Positions 42,667 through 52,173 of a DNA stretch of 64,000 nt are shown here, one piece after another; the stretch's first letter is position 1; each line of letters starts with the position of its first letter. Position numbers and translations under genes: made by a program. The DNA comes from DATLLJ01 sp035537875 (GTDB lineage: Bacteria; Acidobacteriota; Vicinamibacteria; Vicinamibacterales; CAVVIG01): positions 32,619 through 96,618 of the forward strand of contig DATLLJ010000035.1 of assembly GCA_035537875.1 (NCBI GenBank), written 5' to 3'. The notes beneath the pieces are model-generated. The model did no database searches, was not told the DNA's origin, and worked only from the letters and a program-made list of their open reading frames with translations.

Positions 42667-44151
42667 ATGCAGATCAGGACGCTTACGATTGCCGCTCTTT
42701 TCGTCGCCTGCCAGTCGATGGACATTGCGGCTCAAAACACCAACGCGGTTGTCGGCGCGGCCTCGAAAGCCATGGGGGCTGCGACACTGAATTCAATCAC
42801 GTACTCGGGAACGGCACGAAACGGGGCCTTCGGGCAGAGCAAGAGCATTGGCGACCCGATGGGGCCGGTCAACGTCACGCAGATCACGACGTACACCCGG
42901 ACGATCAACTTCGGGCAGCCGGCGGACCCGGCGGCGCTCGTTTCCCGAGCGACAGGCCCGACGCAGCCGCCGACGGTGCCGGGCGTGCCGGCGCCGGCGC
43001 CGGGCGTGTTCAACCAGAACGTCACCGGCATGCAGGCCGGCAGCAACTGGGGCCAGGCGCTCAACATCTGGACGACGCCATGGGGCTTCCTCAAGGGTGC
43101 GACGGCGAACAATGCCACGGTTCGCCAGGAGGGCGGACAGCAGATCGTCACGTACTCGCCACCCAACCTCAAGTCACCGTCCGGCCAGATGTACACGGTG
43201 ACCGGTTACATCAACAACCAGAACCTGGTGACCAAGGTCGAGACGCGCGTCGAGCACGCCGTCGTCGGCGATCTGCTCGTCGAATTCGACTACTCGAACT
43301 ACCAGAACATGAACGGCGTGCAGGTCCCCGGCCGCATCGTCCAACGGCAGGCCGGTCTGACCACGTTCGACGCCAACATCAAGTCGGCTACGCCGAACCC
43401 CCCAAACCTCGCCGAGCTGCTCACACTGCCTCCGGCGCCGGCTGGCCAGGCCGGTGGCGGTGGAGGCGGCCCGCAGCCGCCCGCGGCGCCGCCCGTCGAG
43501 AAGCTGGGCGACGGCGTTTTCAAGATCGGCGGCAACTACGCGGCGCTCGCGATCGACATGGGCGATCACATCCTCGTCGTCGAGAGCGGCCAGAGTGACG
43601 CCCGCGGCTCAGCGGTGATGGCGGCGGCCAAACAAGCCATCCCGAACAAGCCGGTCCGCTTCGTCGTCAACTCACATCCGCACTTCGATCATGCGAGCGG
43701 CCTCGCGGCGGCCGTCGCGGAGGGCGCGACGATCCTGACGCATGCCAACAACGAACAAGTGCTCGAACGGCTTCTTTCCGGACCGCGCACGCTCACCGGC
43801 GACAGCCTGTCGAAAGTCGCGAGTCGCCGAGCGAACGTCGTCGAGGGCGTCGGCGAACGCGACGTTCGGAAAGGGACGACCGGCAAAGTCGTCGAGCTCC
43901 ACCACATTCCGAACGAACACAGCGACGGGATGCTCGCCGTGTATCTCCCGGCCGAAAAGGTGCTGTATACGGCGGACATGACGGTCGTCAATCCCAACCC
44001 CGCCCAGCTGGGCGTGCTGAAATCGGCCGTTCAGGCCTTCAATCGCCTGAAGCTCGACTTCAACACGTGGATCCCGGCGCATCCGCCGAACCCGGATAAG
44101 CCGCTGACCAGAGCGGACGTCATGGCCGCTGCTAGCGCCGGCGCGAACTGA
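42667..44151 (+). CDS. secreted metallo-beta-lactamase-fold hydrolase with N-terminal extension
   Basis: A 494-residue protein (GGAGG before ATG). Signal peptide cut near DIAAQN. An N-terminal region of about 250 residues (ITYSGTARNGAFGQSKS, IVTYSPPNLKSPSG, VEFDYSNYQNMNGVQVPG) is beta-rich and resembles a LolA/outer-membrane lipoprotein-like sandwich. The MBL domain is C-terminal: GDHILVVESGQSDARG, then NSHPHFDHASG (HxHxDH) near 335 and HHIPNEHSDG. Such two-part proteins are frequent in acidobacterial secretomes. A strong hairpin follows 16 bp after the stop. Confidence 0.85.
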   Translation: MQIRTLTIAALFVACQSMDIAAQNTNAVVGAASKAMGAATLNSITYSGTARNGAFGQSKSIGDPMGPVNVTQITTYTRTINFGQPADPAALVSRATGPTQPPTVPGVPAPAPGVFNQNVTGMQAGSNWGQALNIWTTPWGFLKGATANNATVRQEGGQQIVTYSPPNLKSPSGQMYTVTGYINNQNLVTKVETRVEHAVVGDLLVEFDYSNYQNMNGVQVPGRIVQRQAGLTTFDANIKSATPNPPNLAELLTLPPAPAGQAGGGGGGPQPPAAPPVEKLGDGVFKIGGNYAALAIDMGDHILVVESGQSDARGSAVMAAAKQAIPNKPVRFVVNSHPHFDHASGLAAAVAEGATILTHANNEQVLERLLSGPRTLTGDSLSKVASRRANVVEGVGERDVRKGTTGKVVELHHIPNEHSDGMLAVYLPAEKVLYTADMTVVNPNPAQLGVLKSAVQAFNRLKLDFNTWIPAHPPNPDKPLTRADVMAAASAGAN

Positions 44152-44167
44152 CGCGTCAACGTCGGTG

Positions 44168-44199
44168 CTGGAACCCGGAACAGTCGTTCCGGGTTCCAG
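44168..44199. terminator. perfect 13-bp hairpin between convergent genes
   Basis: CTGGAACCCGGAA pairs with TTCCGGGTTCCAG around a 6-nt loop, 16 bp after the MBL stop and 63 bp before the SnoaL-like stop. It may work in both directions. Confidence 0.7.
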
Positions 44200-44262
44200 A
44201 CCATCAACGTTCGTGCTGTTTTTCGGGTCCCTGCTGTCGCAGTCCTCGCCGATCTCGAAACG

Positions 44263-44679
44263 TTAGGTGCGTGCCGCCGCGGAGCGGATTTCGGTGACGG
44301 CGTCGGCCGTGTCGAGATATTCCTCGAAGTTCACGACTTTGCCGTTCTTGATCACAAAGACGTGAGCCCATGATCCACTCAAGACCTTGCCGGTGGCCTT
44401 GATGCGGGTCGTGTCCTCGCCCAGGACCACGACGCGATCGCCCTGCGCGACGAACGTCTTGGGCTCGAACCGCTGCATCTCGAAGACCTCGTCCACTGCC
44501 CGGAAGAATTCCGCGACCTGCTGCCGCCCGCGTCGCGTCCCGGCCGTCGGAAGATCGGATGGTCCTGGTGACACCCATTCGATGTTGTCGTCGAAGAGGT
44601 TGAGCATTCCATCGATGTCGCCGCGTCCGAACGCCGCGTAACCCTGTCGTACGAGTTCCACGTTCTGCTGTTCGCCCAT
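44263..44679 (-). CDS. SnoaL-like/NTF2-fold protein
   Basis: ATG 44679 follows AAGGAGGGC. The 138-residue product opens QNVELVRQGYAAFGRGDIDGML, the usual SnoaL-like helix, then LFDDNIEWVSPGPSD, the pocket-lining segment, and VVVLGEDTTRIKATGK and GSWAHVFVIKNGKVVNFEEYLDT. Members are small ketosteroid-isomerase-like cones with varied or no catalytic activity; no residues here fix a substrate. Confidence 0.88.
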   Translation of the reverse strand: MGEQQNVELVRQGYAAFGRGDIDGMLNLFDDNIEWVSPGPSDLPTAGTRRGRQQVAEFFRAVDEVFEMQRFEPKTFVAQGDRVVVLGEDTTRIKATGKVLSGSWAHVFVIKNGKVVNFEEYLDTADAVTEIRSAAART

Positions 44680-44876
44680 GTGCGCCCTCCTTGGAAGTGA
44701 GAAGGTGGCTATCATAGTCGTCTTCGCCGCGGTCGTGTCGCAACAATTCTCGGGTGCTGTCTGGAGTGTCTGGCTGGAGACGGACAACCGACGGCATCAG
44801 CTGGAGCCAGCCCCACTCCCCGGGCAAGCGCCGGGGTTAAAGTCAGCTCGACCCGCGTGGTGCATCGTCTCGGCGA

Positions 44877-45236
44877 TCACGCTGAGAGCCACGCGCGCGC
44901 TTCTGCGAGTCGCTTCTCGGAAAAAAATTCGACAGGGGCCCGCCGCAGGTCAGCGGACGCGAACATGAGGGCCTCGCTGCGCCAGCGTTCGTCCCCGGTG
45001 ATGGCGATCTTCTCGATGGAGTCGCCGTGCTTGACGTAGAACGTCAGGTCGCCCCAGTTGGGATTCGCTTCCCACCCCTTGAAGCCGCTCAAGACGACGA
45101 GCAGCCTCGCCGAACCCGTACGCTTCATGGCGGCGACCAGCCACGCCTGGCTCTGATCCAGATCCGCCTTGCTCAACACTCCGCTGACCTCCATGCGGTA
45201 GACGTTGTCGCGTTCGTGATGCATCGTGATCGGCAT
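44877..45236 (-). CDS. SpoIIAA-like (STAS-related) protein
   Basis: A 119-residue protein: MPITMHHERDNVYRMEVSG, then ADLDQSQAWLVAAM, LLVVLSGFKGWEA, WGDLTFYVKHGDSIEKIAITG and a C-terminal EKRLAEARAWLSA. This order of strands and helices matches PF11964 (SpoIIAA-like), whose members carry a lipid-binding groove or act as adaptors. It may be cotranscribed after the ankyrin gene (55 bp gap). No anti-sigma kinase is nearby. Confidence 0.85.
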   Translation of the reverse strand: MPITMHHERDNVYRMEVSGVLSKADLDQSQAWLVAAMKRTGSARLLVVLSGFKGWEANPNWGDLTFYVKHGDSIEKIAITGDERWRSEALMFASADLRRAPVEFFSEKRLAEARAWLSA

Positions 45237-45291
45237 GATGTGTCAGTGACTCCGCCCGGTCCCGGATCGTGGTGTCTCGTCAGCGCGTCGG

Positions 45292-45984
45292 TTACACGTG
45301 CGCCTTCGTCGCGCCCATCACTTCCCACCCGGACCCGTGGTCGTAGGATGAGCGCCTCGCTGGATGAATGGAAAAACCATCGTAACAGAGCTTCCTCAGA
45401 ATGGAATCGGGACGAAGATGCCAGCTCGCCCACGTCAGCGGCGAATCGCCGTTCATGTCCTTGGCGTCCTTGCGAGCGCCCGCGTTCAAGAGCAGGTCGA
45501 TCGTCTGTTCGCTCCCGAACGCGCCCGCGCGGTGCAAAGGCGTCTCCGCCTTCGTTCGACAATCCCGCATGAAGCAGCCTGTCTCCGCGGACGCCGTTGT
45601 CACCGCATTCGGGTCTGCGCGGTTGGCCAGGAGTACCTTGACGACCTCGTCGTGGACAGGGCGATTCGCTTTGCACAGCGCGGCGTGCAGCGGGGTCTCG
45701 CCCGTGTCGGCGGCGCGATGGTTGGCGTCGGCGCCGTTCTCGAGCAGGAATTGACATAACTGCCAGTGACCGTGGAAGGCCGCCCCGCCCAGATTGAGGT
45801 TCTCACCGAGAGCGGCGAGCGATTCGCCTCGCGACAGCAGGAATCGGATCGCGCTGACGTCTCCGTAGTAGGCGCACCAGTTGATCAACGACACCCTGTC
45901 GGCATCCGTCGCGTTCGGCGGATGTCCGTCGGCCAGGAAGTCGAAGACCAGGTCGGTGCGGCCGTCGGCGATTCGGTCGATCAT
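45292..45984 (-). CDS. ankyrin-repeat protein
   Basis: A 230-residue protein with about five ankyrin repeats: SLINWCAYYGDVSAIRFLLSRGE, FHGHWQLCQFLLENGADANHR, TPLHAALCKANRPVHDEVVKVLLANRADPN, TPLHRAGAFGSEQTIDLLLNAGARKD. No signal peptide or other domain is visible, so it is probably cytosolic and binds protein partners. The C-terminus (SSYDHGSGWEVMGATKAHV) has no clear fold. The NHL gene precedes it on the same strand at 25 bp. Confidence 0.9.
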   Translation of the reverse strand: MIDRIADGRTDLVFDFLADGHPPNATDADRVSLINWCAYYGDVSAIRFLLSRGESLAALGENLNLGGAAFHGHWQLCQFLLENGADANHRAADTGETPLHAALCKANRPVHDEVVKVLLANRADPNAVTTASAETGCFMRDCRTKAETPLHRAGAFGSEQTIDLLLNAGARKDAKDMNGDSPLTWASWHLRPDSILRKLCYDGFSIHPARRSSYDHGSGWEVMGATKAHV

Positions 45985-46009
45985 CCTGCGCTCCTGAAGC
46001 TATCAGTCG

Positions 46010-47128
46010 TCAGTTCTTGACGTACTTCGTCACACCCCTCAGTTGTGCTTCTGCGGTGTAGACATTGCCTGCCGCGTCGATGGCGATGCCTTCGCCCATG
46101 GCGCCATCGGCCGAATTCGGGCTCATATGAGCCGGTATGAACGTCGTCACCTTCCCGTCTTTGAGGCTGCCAATCCGGATTCCCCTCTGCCACCCGGGGT
46201 GAACGCGTTCGGTCGACTCCGAGTCGGCGGTGTAGATCACATCGTCCTTGTCGATGGCGAGGCCGCTGGTGCGTCCGAAATCGTGATACTCAGCGACGAA
46301 TTTTCCCTCCTTCGTCAGGATCTGGATGCGATGGTTGTGGCGGTCGGCGACGATCAACCGGCCCTGGGAATCGAACTCGAGCGCGTGCGGCGTCCGGAAC
46401 TCGCCCGGTCCCGTTCCGGTTTTGCCGATCACTCTCAGGAACTTCCCGGTTCTGTCGAACACCGAGATGCGCCCGATCAGATTGGGATCCGTGACGTCGG
46501 TGTGACTTTCCGCAACGTAAACGTCGCCATTGCCGGGGTCGGTCACGACGTCGGTCGGGTCCGTCAACGCTTCGGGGGGATTTCCCCTCACACCCGGCCT
46601 CCCCAGCGTCATCAGGACTTTACCTTCAGGGCTGAACTTGACGACGACGCTGCCTTTCGCGCCTTCACCCGGAAGCTTCTTCAGCTCCTCCGTACTGGCG
46701 GCGCGTGCGTCGGCCACCCAGACGTTTCCCTCTCGATCGACATGGATGCCGTGCGGCCAGACGAACATCCCTCCGCCGAAGCTCCGGATTTCCTTCCCCG
46801 ACTCATCGAAATGATGAACCGGGTTGGCTTTGGCGCCCAGACAGCCCGGGGCCGTTCCCGGGGAGCATCGGTCGACCGCCCACACGGACCGGCCATCCCG
46901 GTCGACGGCCACGCCGTTGGAGCCGCCCCACGGCCTCCCTTCTGAAGTGAGCTGTGCCCAATCCCGAATCACCTTATAGGGATTGGCGCCGCTGTTGACA
47001 GGCGGCGCTTTGTCGGTCTGAACGGTGCCGCCGCGTTGCTGCGTCCGAACGCCGGTAGCGAGCAGCGCCACACAGACGACCGTGAACGCCACTGCCGTCC
47101 AGCACCTGAATGATGGCGAAGTGGACAT
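46010..47128 (-). CDS. secreted NHL-repeat six-bladed beta-propeller
   Basis: A 372-residue protein with signal peptide (cleavage near GVRTQQ). NHL blades are seen: GVAVDRDGRSVWAVDRC, PHGIHVDREGNVWVADA, TDVVTDPGNGDVYVAES, PHALEFDSQGRLIVADRHNHRIQILTKEG, SGLAIDKDDVIYTADS, and GIAIDAAGNVYTAEAQL. This resembles peptidyl-glycine amidating-lyase-like propellers; the catalytic status is unknown. It lies upstream of the ankyrin gene and downstream of the VOC gene on the same strand. Confidence 0.88.
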   Translation of the reverse strand: MSTSPSFRCWTAVAFTVVCVALLATGVRTQQRGGTVQTDKAPPVNSGANPYKVIRDWAQLTSEGRPWGGSNGVAVDRDGRSVWAVDRCSPGTAPGCLGAKANPVHHFDESGKEIRSFGGGMFVWPHGIHVDREGNVWVADARAASTEELKKLPGEGAKGSVVVKFSPEGKVLMTLGRPGVRGNPPEALTDPTDVVTDPGNGDVYVAESHTDVTDPNLIGRISVFDRTGKFLRVIGKTGTGPGEFRTPHALEFDSQGRLIVADRHNHRIQILTKEGKFVAEYHDFGRTSGLAIDKDDVIYTADSESTERVHPGWQRGIRIGSLKDGKVTTFIPAHMSPNSADGAMGEGIAIDAAGNVYTAEAQLRGVTKYVKN

Positions 47129-47146
47129 GTGGTTCCTCCCCGTTAC

Positions 47147-47629
47147 TCACTTCCAGCTCTCGATGGCTTTCTGATGCAGCGACTCGGGCGGGAGTTCGGC
47201 CAGCTCGATACGGCCCATGTACGGATCGGTGATGTTGGCCAGGATCGCCTTCGTGTCGCTCACGTTCGTGTTGCTGACCGTCACGCCGCTCTTTCTGAAA
47301 CGGGCGACTGCCTCTGCCACGTTGTCGACATGCAGGCCGTAATGGGTGAACCCGGCGGGCCGCTCGGCGTTCGCGGGGTTGAGTTCGAGAAACGTGTTCC
47401 GGCTGATGTGCAGGTACACGATTCTGGGCTGTCCCTTGTCATCGTTCACGCGGAACGCTTCGCGATAGCCCATCTTCTGCGTGTAGTACGTCACCGCCTC
47501 GGCGATGTTCGGCACGTTGATAGCGACGTGATTCATCATCACGACACCGCTGCTGGCGTTCTGCGCGATCGCCACGTGGACTGCCAGCCCGGCGAAGAGT
47601 CCGGCTGCAAAGAGCATCGCACTACGCAT
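47147..47629 (-). CDS. secreted VOC-superfamily (glyoxalase-like) protein
   Basis: ATG 47629 follows AGGAGG. The 160-residue protein has a signal peptide (LFAAGLFAGLAVHVAIA) and one glyoxalase/bleomycin-resistance module: MMNHVAINVPNIAEAVTYYT, RIVYLHISRNTFLELNPAN, FTHYGLHVDNVAEAVARFRKSGV and IELAELPPES. His, Tyr and Glu in metal-binding positions are conserved in part. A single module means a dimer would be needed for activity. Reaction unknown. It is divergent from the esterase gene (113 bp). Confidence 0.85.
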   Translation of the reverse strand: MRSAMLFAAGLFAGLAVHVAIAQNASSGVVMMNHVAINVPNIAEAVTYYTQKMGYREAFRVNDDKGQPRIVYLHISRNTFLELNPANAERPAGFTHYGLHVDNVAEAVARFRKSGVTVSNTNVSDTKAILANITDPYMGRIELAELPPESLHQKAIESWK

Positions 47630-47742
47630 ACGGCCTCCTGAATGGTTTGTCCGAGCCCTCATTGTGAAACAAAGCGGTGCCCGAAAAGGAGAAATTGTGG
47701 GCCGGCTGATGGGTAATCCGTGGCACACTGGGGCCGATCACC

Positions 47743-48846
47743 ATGAGATCTACGATGAGGACGATCGTGAAGGCTACGACGTCCATCGCCTGTGGCGTGG
47801 CGCTCGCGGCCGCAATGCTGGAGGCCCAGGGGCGCGGCGGCCGACCGGTGGCAACAACCGGCACCGTCGAGCACATCACCGTTCACGGCAAGGCGCTCGA
47901 AGGCAATCTCGAGGGCGACTCTCCCGATCGCGACGTTACCGTCTATCTGCCACCGGGCTACGAGGGCGACGACACCCGCCGCTACCCGGTGGTTTATCTG
48001 CTGCACGGCTACGGTGGGCGCGACGACACCTTCACCGCCCGGCTCGCCGCTCTTCAAGAAAGCGCGGACAGGCTTGCTGCCGCCCAGGGCTTCAGCGCAT
48101 CGATCGTGGTCACGCCCAACGCGTTCACCCTGCACAAGGGCAGCATGTATTCCAACTCACCCACCACGGGCGATTGGGAGCGCTTCGTCGCGGAGGACCT
48201 CGTCGCACACATCGATCAGCGTTACCGCACGATCGCCAACCGCATGAGCCGTGGCCTCGGCGGCCACTCGATGGGGGGGTATGGAGCGGTTCGCATCGGG
48301 ATGAAGCGGCCGGACGTCTTCTCGAGCTTGTACATCATGAGCGCGTGCTGTTTGACCGCCAACCGCAGCCCGCGGCCGGAGACGATGGCGGCGGCCGAAG
48401 CGATCCGGACGCGCGAACAGGCCGAGGAAGCCTCACGCGGCCGCGGCTTCGGGCCTTCGGCGAGCCTCGCGTCTGCCGCGGCGTGGTCGCCCAATCCGGA
48501 TAACCCGCCGCTCTATCTCGATCTCCCGATGAAAGACGGCAAGGTCCGGCCGGACATCGTCGCGAAATGGGTGGCCAACGCGCCGCTCGAGATGCTCGCA
48601 GCGTACGAGGCGAGCCTGAAGCGGTACTACGCCATCGCGATCGACATCGGTGCGGACGACACGCTGCTCGCGTCGAACAGGCAACTGCACGACGCGATGA
48701 CGCGCCTGCGGATCCCCCACAGTTACGAAGAGTACGACGGCGATCACACCAACAGGGTTCGCGAACGGATCGAGAGGAACGTGCTTCCGTTCTTCTCGAA
48801 GAACCTCGCGGCGCCGGCGAACCCGAGCTCGCCATCGCCACAGTAA
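47743..48846 (+). CDS. secreted esterase (esterase D/S-formylglutathione hydrolase-like)
   Basis: A 367-residue protein with signal peptide (ACGVALAAAMLEAQG). The PF00756 pattern is RDVTVYLPPGYEGDDTRRYPVVYLLHGYGG, then GLGGHSMGGYGAVRIGM with the nucleophile Ser, IDIGADDTLLASNR for the acid and DGDHTNRVRERIE for the catalytic His. Such enzymes hydrolyse acetyl-, feruloyl- or other ester links; substrate unknown. Confidence 0.88.
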   Translation: MRSTMRTIVKATTSIACGVALAAAMLEAQGRGGRPVATTGTVEHITVHGKALEGNLEGDSPDRDVTVYLPPGYEGDDTRRYPVVYLLHGYGGRDDTFTARLAALQESADRLAAAQGFSASIVVTPNAFTLHKGSMYSNSPTTGDWERFVAEDLVAHIDQRYRTIANRMSRGLGGHSMGGYGAVRIGMKRPDVFSSLYIMSACCLTANRSPRPETMAAAEAIRTREQAEEASRGRGFGPSASLASAAAWSPNPDNPPLYLDLPMKDGKVRPDIVAKWVANAPLEMLAAYEASLKRYYAIAIDIGADDTLLASNRQLHDAMTRLRIPHSYEEYDGDHTNRVRERIERNVLPFFSKNLAAPANPSSPSPQ

Positions 48847-48900
48847 GGCGAAGCCGAGGCGGTCCTAGTCCAGTACGAAGCGCCCGCTGCGATGCACCGG

Positions 48901-49155
48901 CTACCAGCTCATCCGAACGTTTCGGCCGGCGACGTGGCCGGGCTGTTGAACGACGACGAAGCCGAGCGCCGCCCAGCTTGCCGGTTCTTGTCCCCTTCGT
49001 TGGGTCTGGCGGCGCTCCGGCATGAGAGCAGTATCCGACGTCCCGCGCCGTTCGCGAACCCGCCGATCCCAGATGACCGGCGTCGTGGAGCCGAACGTCC
49101 TGTGAAGGAGGTCGAAACGCTGATAGTCGCCGCGCTTGATGATGATGCAGTACAT
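48901..49155 (-). CDS. conserved small protein of unknown function
   Basis: An 84-residue product from ATG 49155: MYCIIIKRGDYQRFDLLHRT, FGSTTPVIWDRRVRERR, then RRQTQRRGQEPASW and ALGFVVVQQPGHVAG. The arrangement of a short beta-strand, a helix, an Arg-rich stretch and a final hydrophobic strand is familiar from hypothetical proteins in acidobacteria, often next to other Arg-rich runs. The rest of the 48847-49247 stretch holds nothing else. Confidence 0.6.
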   Translation of the reverse strand: MYCIIIKRGDYQRFDLLHRTFGSTTPVIWDRRVRERRGTSDTALMPERRQTQRRGQEPASWAALGFVVVQQPGHVAGRNVRMSW

Positions 49156-49247
49156 GGCTGGCGACGGCCGGATGTCGCGGGCCGTCCTCCAAGCTCAGTT
49201 ATCGACACGTTTCCGCCGCAACATGAGGTCTCCACGAGCTTGACGGG

Positions 49248-51887
49248 CTATCTCTTCAACTCGGCCCAGTTCATCAAGATCGTGATCGGCGCCGGCTCCG
49301 CGGTGACGGTCGAAACCAGGAATCGTTGGCCGTCCGGCGAGGCGAGAAATCCTCCCCGGGGGCCCGTAAACAGAGGCACCGGTGTCCCGGCTTTCGCGCT
49401 GTTGCCGTCCAACGTCATCGGCACCGCCATGACACGGTCGCCCAAGCCGACGTAGTACAACTCGCGGCCATCGCGCCGCCATTGAACGCCAGTGGTGCTG
49501 CCCGGTATGCCAGTCCCGATCTGCATTCTGCCGCCGGGCCCTGGAAACGGCTGAACGTAGACTTCGCCCTGCCCCGATTCGTTGGACATATACGCAATCC
49601 AGCGCCCGTCCGGTGAAAACCGTCCGTTTCGCTCCTCGAACGGCGTCTTGGCGACAGGTAGCGGCTTGGAATCTGGCGCGAGCGGCAGGGCCCAGAGATC
49701 GCGGTTGGTCTTCGGGTGCTGCTCGTGGTACAGGATGAATCGACCATCGGACGACCAGTCTTCGAGATGTTTGGGCTCCGGCGAGGATGCCAATAGCCTT
49801 TCGACCTCCGTTCCGTCGATGGCTCTCAGGTAAAGATCGAAGACGCCCGTTCGCTCAGAGGCGAAGGCGACGTGTCGTCCATCAGGTGACCAGACAGGCG
49901 TGTGATCCCGCACCGCCTCGGAGGTGAACCGACGGCGAATGTCTCCCTCGGCGTCAACGAGCCAGATGTCCGTGTTTCCGTTGACGGTCCGAGCGAGAGC
50001 CAGCGTGCGTCCATCCGGAGAGAGTTGGCCGTCTCCACCGGCGGTATACCACGGCTGTGCCTCGTCGGGGCCGCCCAACTTCCCGATCTCACGGCCGGAG
50101 CGATCGAGCCAGAGGAACTGGCGTTCCTCGGCATTCGCCCGGTAAGCGACCACCCCCGCAGCAGAAGCCGAAACGGCCACGCGGTTGAAGTTCCCCGGCG
50201 CCAGCGCGACGCGTGTGGCGACAGGCACCTGCGCTCCTTCCATCTGGAGCGCTTCGAGATTCAGCCGCTGGGCCAGCAGCGCACCGTCCCTCATGAACAG
50301 AATCCAGTCCGGCGGCAGAACCCGCGCGGGTGAGTCGGCTTCGAACAGCCGGTGCGTCTCCTGGGAATCGAGCGACCCGACGTAGATCCCCCTCGTTTCG
50401 AGGGGACCTGAGGCAAAAAATATGAAATGGCGTCCGTCGGGGAGGAACTCCGGGAAGCGATGGGCGATCTGTCGTGTCGGATCGAGACGAGTGGCGTCCC
50501 TGAGATCGCTGCCGTCCGCACCGACGCGCATTAGCGGGCTCGACGGAGACGGTGTGAACAGAATCGTCCCCTCGTTGTTCCAGGTCCCGGCTCCAGCCTG
50601 AGTGGATGTGGCGATGGCCCGAACGAGACCGGTGTCGAGGTCGATGCGTTTCAATTGGGCACCGGAGAAGAATCCGATCGACCGGCCGTCTGGAGACCAG
50701 AACGGAAGATCGCCAACGACACTCTCCGTGCCGGTCAGCGGTTGGATCGTGTCCGAACCGAATGGCCGGAGCCAGAGCTGGCCATTCGCCTGAAATACGA
50801 GCTTCGTGCCGTCGGGAGACACCGCGAACGAGGCAAGCGTTCCAGGCGCTGGAGGGGGAGTGATGACCTGCAGGCGAGTCTCAGGCGGCGGCGCCGGCCT
50901 CGGCGCGCTGAGTGCGTACAACGCGGCGAAAACCGCTGCGACCACCAGCGAAACCACAGCGATCGCCCACGCGAGCCGATCGAGTCGCGCCCGCTTGACA
51001 CTGGTGAGGACCGGCGCCTGCATTTCCGAGTGGCTCGTGAGGCTCTCCAGCGCGAACGCGAGATCGTCGGCCGATTTGAAACGCGCTGCGGGTGCCTTCT
51101 GCAGACAGCGATCGACAATCCGCGCGAGCCCGGGTGGAATGTTGCGGTCGGCGATCGGCAGGTCTCTCGGGTCTTCCTTGAGGATCGCCGTCATCGTGTC
51201 GGCGGTCGTGTTCCCGTGAAACGCCCGCTGGCCGCATAGCATTTCGTAGAACACGGCACCAAACGCGAAGATGTCCGATCGATGATCGGCCGGAAGACCG
51301 CGCACCTGTTCGGGCGCCATGTAGCCGAGCGTTCCGAGCACCACGCCCGGAGTCGTATTCGGTGGGCTCGTCGGAAGCGCGCTCAGGGCCGCCAGAGCCG
51401 GTTCGGTCTGGGTGAGCTTGGCCAGGCCGAAATCGAGAATCTTCACGCGGCCGTCGGCGGTGACGAACAGATTCTCCGGCTTCAGATCGCGATGGACGAT
51501 TCCCTTGTCGTGAGCCGCGGCCAGCCCGCGGGCGATCTGGACCGCGTACTCGACCGCCTTTCGAACCGGCGGCGCGCCAGCCCTGAGTCGCTCGCGCAGC
51601 GTGTCCCCTTCGAGGAGCTCCGAAACAATGTAAGGTGCGGCGTCGTGCTGACCGATGTCGTAGATCGCGAGAATGTTCGGATGGTTGAGGGCCGCCGACG
51701 CTCGCGCTTCCTGTTCGAACCGTTGGAGCCGTTCGGGATCGGCGGAGAAGGCAGCAGGCAGAACCTTTATCGCGACGTCCCGATCGAGCCTCGCATCGTG
51801 AGCGCGATAGACCTCACCCATCCCGCCGGCCCCGATGGCAGAGTGGATCTCAAACGGGCCGAGGCGTACGCCGGCAGCAAGAGCCAT
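49248..51887 (-). CDS. Ser/Thr protein kinase fused to TolB/PD40 beta-propeller
   Basis: ATG 51887 is chosen because the kinase domain begins there (PFEIHSAIGAGGMGEVYRA); the frame is open upstream without kinase sequence. The 879-residue protein has Lys41 (VAIKVL), HRDLKPEN at 132-139, DFG at 152-154 and APEQVRG. A single helix follows near 308-330 (LAWAIAVVSLVVAAVFAALY). The C-terminal 530 residues are PD40/TolB blades (AVSPDGTKLVF, WSPDGRSIGFFSG, SPDGRWIAYMSN), likely outside the membrane. The topology suggests a sensor whose propeller detects a signal. It is divergent from the TonB receptor gene (286 bp). Confidence 0.93.
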   Translation of the reverse strand: MALAAGVRLGPFEIHSAIGAGGMGEVYRAHDARLDRDVAIKVLPAAFSADPERLQRFEQEARASAALNHPNILAIYDIGQHDAAPYIVSELLEGDTLRERLRAGAPPVRKAVEYAVQIARGLAAAHDKGIVHRDLKPENLFVTADGRVKILDFGLAKLTQTEPALAALSALPTSPPNTTPGVVLGTLGYMAPEQVRGLPADHRSDIFAFGAVFYEMLCGQRAFHGNTTADTMTAILKEDPRDLPIADRNIPPGLARIVDRCLQKAPAARFKSADDLAFALESLTSHSEMQAPVLTSVKRARLDRLAWAIAVVSLVVAAVFAALYALSAPRPAPPPETRLQVITPPPAPGTLASFAVSPDGTKLVFQANGQLWLRPFGSDTIQPLTGTESVVGDLPFWSPDGRSIGFFSGAQLKRIDLDTGLVRAIATSTQAGAGTWNNEGTILFTPSPSSPLMRVGADGSDLRDATRLDPTRQIAHRFPEFLPDGRHFIFFASGPLETRGIYVGSLDSQETHRLFEADSPARVLPPDWILFMRDGALLAQRLNLEALQMEGAQVPVATRVALAPGNFNRVAVSASAAGVVAYRANAEERQFLWLDRSGREIGKLGGPDEAQPWYTAGGDGQLSPDGRTLALARTVNGNTDIWLVDAEGDIRRRFTSEAVRDHTPVWSPDGRHVAFASERTGVFDLYLRAIDGTEVERLLASSPEPKHLEDWSSDGRFILYHEQHPKTNRDLWALPLAPDSKPLPVAKTPFEERNGRFSPDGRWIAYMSNESGQGEVYVQPFPGPGGRMQIGTGIPGSTTGVQWRRDGRELYYVGLGDRVMAVPMTLDGNSAKAGTPVPLFTGPRGGFLASPDGQRFLVSTVTAEPAPITILMNWAELKR

Positions 51888-52173
51888 CGCTCGTGTAGGG
51901 CGAGTGCTTGATTCTACCGGGCGTGCGCGATCCGCTGAAGAAGAAAAACGCGATCGAAACGGTCGGCTTTCGGCCCAGCGGCGCCGCTCACACCGATGAA
52001 GTACCGCCCCGCGGCGTCCTGTCAGCGCACGCGGACTCTGTTGAGCTCGGTACACCCGGTCGGTGACGACACGCGAGGACACCAAAAAGAAAACTGCGCA
52101 ATCCGACCCCGAGGTGAGGGTAGTATGTGCACGTCTCGTCCCCGTCACACCGGAACTCGCATGGAGGGTGCAC

